64,000 nucleotides of DNA from assembly GCA_946406115.1 (NCBI GenBank), contig OX291541.1, positions 21,483,908 through 21,547,907 on the forward strand, read 5' to 3'. How positions within the stretch are numbered: position 1 is the stretch's first letter; each line of letters opens with the position of its first letter. The stretch is from Apoda limacodes. Its lineage: Eukaryota > Arthropoda > Insecta > Lepidoptera > Limacodidae. The notes below the pieces were generated by a model. It saw nothing but the letters and a program-made list of their open reading frames with translations, searched no databases and was not told where the DNA came from. Shown here in pieces: positions 31,201 through 43,200 of the stretch. The position numbers were made by a program, and so were the translations under genes.

Positions 31201-34200
31201 CGGTGTGTGCATAACAACTTACCAAAATATCATTAAAATCGGTTTACCCTTATTGCACGAGACCGACTCGCACTTGACCATTTTTTCTTTCTCAGAAAAT
31301 TTCCCCGGCGGCGTGTGCATAAAAACTTACCAAAATTTCATTACTATCGGTTTACTATTATTACGCGAGTCCGACTCGCACTTGACCCTGTCTCACTCGC
31401 ACTTGACCCTTTTTTCTTTCTCAGAAACATTCCCCGGCGTGTGTATCACAACTTACAAAATTTCATTACAATCGGTTTACCCTTATTGCGTGAATCCGAC
31501 TCGCACTGCACCCTTTCAGTAAAACCTCATCCTATCGGATGCCTACGTCATACAAAGAACACATCCTCCAAGTTTCAGGTCTCTACGATCAGCGGTTTAG
31601 GCTGTGCGTTGATCCGACAGTCATTAAAGAAAAAGCAATTTATATTTATATAAGATAGGTAGAAAAAGAAAACTTTAAGTATTATTATTGTACACAAAAA
31701 CTTACAACCTAAAAAACGCATAACCTCTTTGAGCTTAGAAACCCCTTAAATGAGGTACTAATAGTACGGTGACATTCGAGACATTCCAATTTTAAAAAGT
31801 ATTGAAGTTGCTTATATTTTAAGTAAGTTCCACCTTTTTAGGGTTCCGTACGCGAAGGGTAATTAGCGGAACCCTATTACTAAGGCTCCGCTGTCCGTCC
31901 GTCCGTCCGTCCGTCCGTCTGTCACCAGGCTGTATCTCATGAACCGTGATAGTTAGACTGTTGAAATTTTCACAGAAGATGTATTTCTATTGCCGCTATA
32001 ACAACAAATACTAAAAATCAGAATAAAATAAGTATTTAAGGGGGCTCCCATACAACTAACGTGACTTTTATGCTCGATTTTACTCGATATTGATAACGGC
32101 AACAGGTAGACGCTTGAAATCTTCACAGAATATATAGTTATATAGTCACTTAAATCCTTTCTTATCGGATGCCTACGTCATACAAAGAACACACCCACCA
32201 AGTTTCAGGTCTCTACGATCAGCGGCTTAGGCTGTGCGTTGATCCATCAGTCATTCAGGACAAAGCCTTTTATAAGTATAGATAATTAAATTAGTTTTAT
32301 TTGTGATTTAATTTCTTTTTAATTCTTGGATCTCCGGTATAACAGAACGTAGACCAAACTAAAGACCGTTATACACCTTTAATAGTGTTATCTCGTCAAT
32401 GCTATCGACAGTTTCTCTTCTATTTTCAGACAAAGTATCCTTGCTGGCTAAGACGCTGCACAGTACAGGCCTCACCTTCGCCTCCTCGCTGCAGTCTGGT
32501 GGCGCCCCCTATTTTCTTCAACACATACTTATTATTGCTGACTTTTCTTGCGATGGTGCAGAAATGATTTTAATCAATGTAGGTGATTATTCCTTATTAG
32601 GTACTAAACAATTTTCGCGACGTTTTTCCTGCGAGAAAAACTATTTCTGTGAGAACTCTCCATCAAGATAAGAGTTTTCTTTGTTCATCTTGTTCCCTAC
32701 AGCTATCTCTAAACTAAAAATCCAGTAAGTTGTGACTACCGCTATGACAGGAAAAATTTTTAGTATTCTATATTCTATTCTGTCCTTATATTTATCTCTG
32801 TGCAAAAAAATCAGGTAGGGGAGAGTTGGATAATACCGAGCCCCTAAGGAATTTCACCTATAATTAGGAAACTGTTTGAATTTAAAAGAAACAAAATTTT
32901 GTAATTATTAGGACATTTATTCAGGTACGCAAATGGTATGCATATAACAAGAACTTCCAAAATTCAAACAAAAAATAATTATCGTCAATTTACAAGAATA
33001 ACTAAAGGCGCGGTATTGTCAAACTGGTCCGATAATATCGTGCCCACATTAATTGCACACAAATGGGTAAATAACAAAAGTAATAATAAAAAAAAATACA
33101 ATTCTAAGTAATTTTTCTTGTGGAAAATAGGGAGACTCTATCTCTAGAAATCTTTTTCTAGAGATTAAATCAGTAAGTATATAAAGACTCATCACACAAT
33201 AAGTATTAACAAAAACTTATAATTTATGACAACAAAACGTAAATCTTTTTTTATAACTAGAAGTCTATATATATATATGGAGTCAGTCTCAAAAATACCT
33301 CACATCAATTAAATATATACTAGTTTCGCTACCGTTCAAAACTCTTCTCTTGACAGACTTTCCTTTAGTTTGTTTCTTTTCTTTAACTTTCTTCTCTGCA
33401 GCGTTCTTTTCTTTTGCTATCTTCATTTGTCGCTTTCGTCCCTTTTCCTCTAACTGCTCCTTTAATGGAGTTGATGTGAAAATAATAGAGTGCTGTTTTT
33501 TAACACGTCTCTGTATTTTTATTATCTTTTGTGGCATAGGACTCAAATCTTCTAAAATACGTCGCGAAGTGCTGGGCTCAGCGATATCTTTTCTGATAAC
33601 TACATTTATAGCAGCGGAAGGCGTGTCTTTATTTCTATTGTTGTTAAATGGTATGCCCGATGCTGTCTCTTTAGCAAAAATGTCAACAGGATTCTGGTCG
33701 GTTTGTCTCTGGGGAGTATGAGATCTAATTTCATTGGACCGGTCTAAAATTGATGGTGAAGATGGCAGACTTCGAGTGGATTTGTCATGTCCAATTGCTG
33801 GTTCTATAAACTCATTTTCGACAACTGATTGCCTAACTTCCGTGGATGCTTCTTCAATGATAGGATCAGCAGTTAAAATATCTTCGTCGTCGAAAATATG
33901 AGGATTCAATGGATATATCCCAGTCACCTCAAATCCCTTGACAGCCTTTTCCATCGTAGACACACGATTGAATATTGAAGCTAAATGATCATGCGTAATT
34001 TTTTCAAATGGATGCATTTTCATAAATAAATCACACTCTCTAGAATATGCTGATTTTAATGGCCCATAAAATGTTACATCGAGTGGTTGCATCTTATGCG
34101 ATGTATGAGAAGGCAGAGATAAGAGATGGATTCCATTTTCGCGACAAAATTCATATGCGTTGAGCGATTGATGACTGCAATGATTGTCTAGAATAAGGAG

Positions 34201-37200
34201 CGCCGGATTTTGCTTATGAGCACCAATATTTGTAGCAAAATGATGCAACCATTTCGTGAAAACATCTTCATTTATCCACCCAGATTTAGAGCATTCATAG
34301 ATTGCGCCTGGTGGACCACCAATTTTCAGGGAAGGTTTAATTCTTTGTCGTAGATAAATAAACATCGGCGAAACATATATTCCTGTGGCGCTAAGTGCAC
34401 ATACAACTGTGACGTTCTGGCCACGTTCTGCACTTGTAGCCTTTCCGACTTGCTTTAGTCCTGTTGGAGCATAAATTTTACCTGGTTTTTGAACGTTGCT
34501 AATGCCTGTCTCATCAACATTAAAGATTCGATTGGCTGGAAAATTATGCTTTGACATAAGTGTCTGTAAGTTTGTGAAAAAAATGCCTATTTCGGATTTG
34601 TTAAATCCCAAAACCCTGTTTAAACTGGTTGGCTCGGGTAGCCTCAAAGAAATTCCGGTATTTCTTTTCAAAAAGGAATACACCCAACGGCAAAGTCATA
34701 TGCCAATTTACGCAACTGTTGCTGAGTTATCCCATAAAACTTCTTTGCCATTAGAGTAATAAATGAGACCATTTCTTTCTCTTCTTCTTGTGTAAATAAT
34801 TTTCTCTCATTTTAAGTCGATCCCTAATTGTAGATTCGGGGATACTAAAGTTTCTAGCAGCTGCCTTTATGTTGCTCCCATTTCGTATAGCCTCAAGTGC
34901 AGCCTTCAAATTTTCGGGATTACATGACTTCTTCTTTTTCTTTGGCACAGATTGGTCCATCTAAAACGGAAATAATACATAAAGCTATATTATCTTAATT
35001 TGTAAGTAGGAATTATATTTATTTATTATATTATTTTTATTTTCATAACAAGGTAAGTCATAATAATCACACAATTGTTTATCTTAAACTCAATAAATTA
35101 ATCAAATTTAATCAAAATCGGTATTTTCGCTTAGAATATAAAATACCACAAACAGATTCAAATAAGTTCAAACTATTTTGTCGAGGTAAAAATAAGTTAA
35201 TGTAAATAAAACGTACTTTTCATAGTTTACAATTTCGCGCCCTCGACCGATAATAAACTTGGTCATTTTATTTTTTAACCTCAAAATGATGTGGATAATA
35301 TTATAGCACGTAAAAACTTACTCTGACATTAATTCTACAGTACACAAGCATTCAAAAAGTATAGTATCAAAGTATTACAATATAAATACAGTATTACTTA
35401 CCTCTTAACGAAAGTATACGAAAAATTATAAGCGTGCTATCTACGTCGTCGCGCGGACCGTAATGGCGGTGCGCGGGGGAGGGTGTGGGCATGTCCGGCT
35501 TCGATGAATACGCACTACAGCGCAAACTAGTGGATAGTTTTTGAATTACGCTGACGCACGGATTTGTCAACCGCGCGGTATTATCCAACTCTCACCTACT
35601 AAATTGCATTTTTTCTCCCGACTTGACTTACAAATACGGATATTGAACTAAAAACTTCTGCTATTCAAAACAAAATAAAGCCGATGTCAATCCTAAAAGT
35701 ATATTCTGTATATTGGCAATTTTTTTTGTAATCGAAATTTAAGAAAAAGTTTAGTAGATTACCTCCTACATTCAAATTTACAAACTTTACTTCTTTATAA
35801 TATTATTATAAACGTAACTTTGCTAAGCTAACTTCTAAAACTATAATTCAGCAAGTAAATTTATCATTTAAGAAAAAGACTATGGGCTATTGCCCTAAAA
35901 AAATTCTATAGTCCTTTTAACATGTCTACATATTATTTGATGATAAAAAAGAATGTTACGACTTTAAACGGAAGAGTTGTCAGTTAACTCGAGTGTCGTG
36001 GTATTTTAGTGTTCCTAAAAGAAAAATAGGTTACAAAACAGTTATTTTTAATTATCTTCGTACATAATAGCCGAACTTGTTTACTTTTAAATTACATTAA
36101 ATATGACGTTACATCCATATGATTGTAAATTGTTTTGTTTTATTTTGTCTATTACCGTATAAATAAATGTTTTTGTAACCCAGACTTATTAGCCTAACAT
36201 TACGTGACTACCTAACTTGCCCTGCCAAAAGATATTCTCTCTTTGCACAAAACACATTTGGAAAATGTTACAAACCAATTATTTAGAATCAGTGAAAAGC
36301 TATTTTTAGAACGTTAAACATGGTTTCTAGAATATACCTGTAAGTTGTAAATAGCGTTTCTGTAAAAGTGGCTGTTTTTAGCAGTAACACTATCTCACAA
36401 ATATATTTCAGATAATATTAATTTATATTAATTTAATACGTTAATTAACGTTCTAAAAAAAGCTTATACTAAGTTCTAAATAATTGATTTGTAATATTTT
36501 TGTAATGTGTTTTGTGCAGAGAGGAAATATAGAATATCTTTTGGTAGCGCTCTTTAATTAGTCATTTCGCCTTTAGATATGCTCTCTTACAATTTTTTCT
36601 TGTACCAGTTTCTTGACTGTGTCAGTTAATAGTACGTATCTATCATTTTATATTAGTCAAAATCCATTAACAGGCGAGCCGACAAGGCTATTTCAAGGCC
36701 CCATACCGATGGATATTACTCAATTTAAAGAACACTCAAGAAACTATTTTGGGAAAACTGGACATTTTTGTGGACAGTGACGTCATTGTGGCTAGAAAGG
36801 CTGGTTCACATGGATATTTATTGACAGAAGGTGATTTTTTTTATTCATAACTTAATACAGAGGACAAAATAAACTAAAACTTAAAGTGACAAAAGTATAG
36901 TTTCTAACCCAGGAGTAAGTTTAGGACCTATATCTCTGGTTGATCTGAAATTGACATGCCAATAGCTTTTGCCAGTAAGAAAGTTGCTTTAACACGCTGT
37001 AGTTGTAGCTGTTCGCCCATGTGGAGTAAGGTTACAGTAATTCCTTTGGGAAGTTTTGAATTTTCTGAAATAAACAGTAGCTTCGTGTGCCAACGCTCAG
37101 ATCAAGTGGATGCTCCGTTGCGGCGCGACGTGGAGTTAGGACAAACAAACAAATAAACAAACTGACTATCGCATTTATAAGATTAGCATATGTATCAGAA

Positions 37201-40200
37201 ATTTAAGTTTCCTACACGTAAGATAGTATGGATTTATACAACATATTAGGTAAATGGTGTATACAGCAGAAGATGTTAGGAAAAATATTCTAAAGTCGGA
37301 AAATGTTCAGATTTCCCAACAATCAGCAAATCCTTTTGTACCTAAAACGGTGCAGCGAGAGCCAGTTAGTATTAACAGTAAATTATAATGAAACTAGATT
37401 TTGCCAGCAGCTCCGCCCGCCCTTAATTGGGTTATCAGCTATAGCTGTAGCTATAGTTCGTTTAAGCTCGGTTATAATTATTCCCACGGGAACTTTTAAA
37501 TTTTTCAGCATAAAAAGTAACATATGTTCTATTCCAGGACCTAACCTATGTGTATGCCAAGTATGATCCCGATCCACCCAGTGGTTAAAACGCGATTGAG
37601 TAACAAACGTCAACCCATTCAGACATAATTTCAAATTTATAATATTAGTAGGCTAGAATAATAACATCTTATTAATAGCTGTTACTCAAAAGCAAAACCC
37701 TTTTTTTCAGTTTACAAAATTTCAGAAAGTTCAGAAACTATACCAACGACGCGGGCAATTTGGCAAATTGCAGCAAACAATCTTATAACTCATGAAAAGG
37801 TATACGTTACTTTAATTTGTTAAATTTCAGGGTAAAAGATTTTCCTGAAAAGTAAAAATTTACACAGATAGTCTTTGAAGTGCATTGTGTAAGTAAACAT
37901 ATTAAAAAAAAGTCCCATGGTCTCCCATGTGCTCTTCATGGTTTTTCAGTGTAAGTTCTATCTATTATCCTGGAAGCTATACCCCACGTAGTTAATGATT
38001 TATCTACAAATAACATCTTCTCCGTAGGAAGGGATTTTGGAACTTGATACTTGTTACGGTTAAGGCTTACTTAGGGGCAAAGTCCAGAGATGGTAGCAGT
38101 ACTCCATGTGGGGCCGAAGTTGCGACGTATAAAGTTAAAGTGCTGCTTCGCTCTGTCTCCCTTTTATCAATTTCACAGTGCTAAAAAAATATGTTCCAAC
38201 ATCTGTATCTATCTGTGTTTTAAGCAAATAAAGAATCTGAATCTAAGTTTCAGAATTATGGAACCACAGTACCTGAACATGCAGACTTATGACTTGGTTG
38301 AGTTAAGTAAGACTAAGTTCTTCGTCCTTAGTCAGATATTCTGACATAGTGCTCTCGAGTTCTCCCCGACTTTCTTCCACAACGGAACGAAGATTGTTTG
38401 TCCATGTAATAAACTACAAAGATCATATAATTCCTATACCAATAGTTGTATGTCATCGATAGACTATATGAACGAATGGGAAGCTTCATAACGCTAATTG
38501 TAAACAAAAGACAATTAAACCCTTGATACGGTTATCATACAACGATATTTTTACGAGATTTGAACTAAAATATAAAACTATAACTATTTACTTTTAAGGA
38601 TGATTTAATGAATAACACCACAGCTTTAAGTATTGTAATAACGAGAGATAAGCAGACAAGATTTGGCAATTATCAAAATCTTAACGGGAATAGATCTGCG
38701 TTGAGAAGATCTAACTTAAGGAGACATATATTGACCATGGCTGCCGTGGTGGCAGACAGCAACGAAACTAAGTACCACATGGATGATAGACTGTGAGTAC
38801 TTGACACATTGATGTATCTTTAAGGAACTGTTAAGAGAAAATGGGTTTAATGCTTGTAAAATATGTCAAGAAAAGTGCAGCTTCTATTTTCCTTGTTAAA
38901 TATACAAGTGTTAAGTTCCTATAGAGCTTTGTACTTACCCATGAATATGAGAATAACATAGATTAAAAAACTACGCGTATGCCAGTAGTCATAGGATTTT
39001 TTTTATCCCGTAGCACCATCAAGCTAACTAAATTTAGGTTTTATACTTTTAATTTTGTAAAATTAACTAAATAAGCGTACTTTGACGTTAGACAGATGTC
39101 ATTATAAATAAAGACCTATTATTAGAACTATTATTTTTGTACAAAAACTACTAGTCTAACATTAATAATTTCAGAGATATAACCCTTTTTGACATCTGTA
39201 CCGTTCGAAATAAAATCTTGATGAGGTATATTATTTCTGGGAAGAAACTACTGGTCGTAGATCGTAGATCAATAGCTACGCAAATGCAGCCCTTTCTAGT
39301 ATGACATCTGCCATTCGAATTTAACATCTTGATGAGGTCTATCATTTCTGCAAAGAAACTACTAGACTGCGATCAATAGTTACGCAGATATAACCATTTC
39401 TAGTTTCATAAATAGCACCAAACTGAGAAACTTACCTTTAATTATTTATTATATGGCTTTTAAGATTTAGGAGCAAAGAATAAGATGAACGTTCTGTATT
39501 GTATGGTAGTTAATATTAACGCGTTTTCACATGCCAAATTCACTAAGACTAGAATTAATCGTTTTCTTTTTGTAGAAATAACTAGTTTACATATTTTTTT
39601 ACATAATTTAGAAAGATAACCTTAAGTTTAAAAAAGTGTACATTCAAGAACTGTATTTTTAAACATAATTATGTAGGTAGTTTGAATTTCTGGATATTAT
39701 TAAAGAAAACTGTTATAATATCCTTAGCTGCAGCCCAACGTATCCGCCTCGGCCTATATTTTACATCTGTCCATCAATAAAACATCAATATGGCCGCTGC
39801 AGTAATGCTAGTAGCTGAGCTGCAGTAGTGTGTGTAAATGGCAATTCATGGGTAATTTTTGATATATAAATGTAATTAGCCAATGAGGATAGTAGTGTCA
39901 TGGAAAAGTAAAAACTCCCATGACACTACACTAGTAGTGCCAGGTAGCAGTGCCTAAGGCAATAAACACAAAATAGTAGGAAAAAGCAATTTTTAAAAAT
40001 CGTAATGTTTAATGTAAAACATCAAAAATTATTTAAAGATATTCGTGTTCTGTAAAAATATTACATATAAGTACTTATTGTAATAATATCTACAAACATC
40101 AAGTACATATACTGTTGTCATTGCAATGAATCACGATTCGTGATATTAAAAAAAATCTGAAAATAAATAAAAAATTATAGCAACCTTCACCAAGACTCCA

Positions 40201-43200
40201 TATCCAAAATGTCTTACATGGTGATACACATCTGCTTCGAAATGCTGAACGCGACAGAAAAACTGTTGTTCACACATACCTGGGGCTATAAAGATAAAAA
40301 TGGCAGCTGGCAGGGACTCATCGACCACCTGCTTAAGAAGGAAGCTGATCTTGGTGAGTACAACATTACTAAAAGAAAGTAATCACTATATTTGATAACA
40401 CTTACTTCGTGCTTGGCCAAGACTAAGATATTTTCGAATACAAACTTTGATAGCTTCTGGGTATTGTATTCTACTGGACTCTTTCTTCTTCGACGTGCAA
40501 TAAACAACATACATGATGGTTTTAAAGTTCCTACTTGGGCTCATTCAACGGATATCTGATGGACTGTTGGAAAATGAAAAACATATTTATAACGTTTACA
40601 ATGTTCTAAGGTCTCTTTGTGGTTTCAAAATTTCTTGAAATAGCAACTTACGTTTATGACTTTAACGAAGAATGTCGAAGAAATAAATGTGAAATACTTC
40701 TATACTAAACTGTATCGTAAATCATACTAGTTTCCCTATTAGTTCTTTCTAATCTAATCCAAGCAACTCCTTTACTAGGGCTGAATTCAGGGGATTTGCA
40801 GATATTTTCAGATATATATTTACAGGTACCTTAACCATATTCACTCAAGAACGTCTCCAGGCTATTGAGTACATTGCTATGGTGGGCACCACAGCAGTGA
40901 GGTTTGTGTTTCGCGAACCCCCATTAGCCTATGTGGCTAATATCTTCACACTACCCTTCACGGGAGCCGTGTGGATGGCCATAATTATCTGCGTTCTGGG
41001 GTGCTCACTTTTCATCTACATCGCTTCAAAGTGGGAAGCTTCTATGGGAATGGTAAGTTTTTGGTTTATTTAGGAATATATCTACTTCTTTATCATCACG
41101 AAATTTGCCTGTAAAACCAGTTTGTTTTTTTTATACAACTAAGGTGGCAAACAAGCTTATGGTCTGCTTGATGGTAAGCGGTCACCGTAGCCTATCGACG
41201 CTTGCAACACCAGGGGTTACATTGGCGCGTTGCTCGCCCTTCAAATATCTAATAACTTCCTTCTTGAAAAACTCCATACTGTAGTTCTTAAAGAAAACCT
41301 TAGCAGGGAGCTTATTCCACAACCCAAGCGGGAGGGAGTTTCTCTGAAACGGCACTGTCGCGACCATTTCGATTCTAAAGTGTAAAAATGAAATCCCTGC
41401 CGATGGCGAGCGTTGCAATGGTAGAAAGTAGCCGTGGGCATAGGGTTTCTGATTTCTCGAACTATTTTAGTTCTCGAGGTACGGGAATTCCCCAGGCCAA
41501 ATTCTCGAGTCTTCTCGAGTCTCGAGGCTTTCAAAGAAGACTATAATTGGTAATAAAAAAAAAAAAAACTGATAATAATCACGAAAGGAACATATTTTTA
41601 CTTCCCCCAATTGCACTTACTTAAAAGCAACGAAACATAAAAATCTTCTAACACATAATAAACAAATCTTAATAATAATACAAGAATAAGGAACACAAAA
41701 AATCTGCGTGCCTCACAATCATCTAGAAACAAAAAACTTTAGTATCAAGCTCTACTAATAATATAAATAATAATATAATAATGGTTTTTATTAGCTCTCA
41801 CTTTGAGATCATTGAGATCAAATATAAAAAACTTATTACAGAAACATCACAATTATAAAATCTTAAATAACTAATGGAAACAGATAACTAAGGGTGGTAC
41901 CACAACAACCCTAAGAGTTTAAATTTAAAAAAATTAAACTACACATGATAAGTCATCTTCTAGAAATAGTAAGAAATACTTTATGAAAATGATTAGGCTC
42001 TACTAATTTGTAGTAGGTAACAGTATTAAGTAGCTAACAGTAAGTAATTCTTTAATCAGTCTTTAGTATTTCGCAGCTTGATCTTTGATCGATATCAAAA
42101 CATATAAAGCTCCTTAAATAACAATTACAATAATTAAATCTTAAAAAACTAATAGTAACAGATCACTTAGAGTTTGATTCTGATTCTGTCTACAAGAAAT
42201 TTAATATCAGTCGCTCAAAATTATTATAATAGCTTTAGCACTGATTGAGATCATTAGTTAAAAATCCTAAGCGTGGCGTGTTTGTGTGTGTCTGTGTGTG
42301 AGTAAAACAACTTGCTCGCAGTAGTCGCAGTGAGCGCGGACAATTTTACTAGGAAAAACCCACTTTGAATACTTTGAATTAGTGCCTCGAGAATTCGGCA
42401 CGGGATTTCTTTTCTCGTTTCGAACCAAGGTGGGTTTCTCGAGTATTGTCGAGCAGAAACCCTATGTTGGCATCATTTCGAACAGTTCCGTAGAACACAT
42501 CCCATTTTACAAGCGGTAGAATACACATCGTCTCTCCTCAGACTTAAGGGTTCAATACGGCAAGTGAGTTTGGGATCGTTGACAATTCTCACAGCCCGTC
42601 CTTGAACCGAGTCAAAACCGAGGCAAAGAAACTGAGATACAATGCACAACTGTAGGTCTTATGCATAGGTTTAAAGTTGTTTAGCTGGCTATAAAAAGAC
42701 ATAGGTCAAAGTTTCTATACGTGCGTAATAAGGAAAAACGTAGAATTAGAGTGACGGACATATATCAAGGTAGGGCGAGGTAATGGACACGAGTAGAAAT
42801 GATAAGGAATCTAGAGTGAAGACAGCTACCCGGAAATTGCATTGTAAGTGGCACTAGCTGGACGATGACCAGATCCAGATCGCAGAACGTAGCTAGCATT
42901 TCCAAAATGACCGCTCTAAAGCTCCAAAGTTTAGGGGATTTGTGATTATGTTATTTTCCGAATGCCTATGAAGCTAAGTCAGATATTGTGTTAGTGTGAT
43001 ACACCAGTATTACATCATGTAATTGGTGTATGTATGAAGAATTAGCATCCATCAGCAGGAAGATCTAATGCCCATGGCTAACTAGCTTATGTGACTGGAA
43101 ATAGATAACAAAATAAAATTAAAGTAGAGATATTACTCACGGAGAGAACTTAAAAAACTTTATCAGTAGCCTGAGAATGTACAAATGATTGCAGCATCCA

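Larger units (their letters stand above)
32816..35598 (-). mobile_element. pogo-type (Tc1/mariner superfamily) transposon, nearly intact
   Basis: The element is 32818-35596, with 21-bp terminal inverted repeats that begin GGGGAGAGTTGGATAATACC on the left and GGTGAGAGTTGGATAATACC on the right (one difference). It is flanked by TA dinucleotides at 32816-32817 and 35597-35598, the superfamily's target site. It holds a helix-turn-helix exon or ORF (34960-34751) and a DDE ORF (34683-33289), both minus strand. It sits in intron 2 of the receptor gene in antisense. Perfect TIR length and an intact 464-codon DDE ORF suggest a relatively young insertion. Confidence 0.92.

Noticed and set aside
29885..31650. 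CRISPR-like array
   Set aside because: Units are over 100 bp, directly abutting and without unique spacers; insect nuclear DNA.
31205..31653. Two overlapping ORFs of 105 and 112 codons
   Set aside because: Again generated by the tandem repeat; both frames are open at once, which is a repeat artefact.
33350..33721. 123-codon plus-strand ORF
   Set aside because: Exact antisense shadow of the Lys/Glu-rich end of the pogo transposase; Phe/Leu-rich composition is what antisense Lys codons give.
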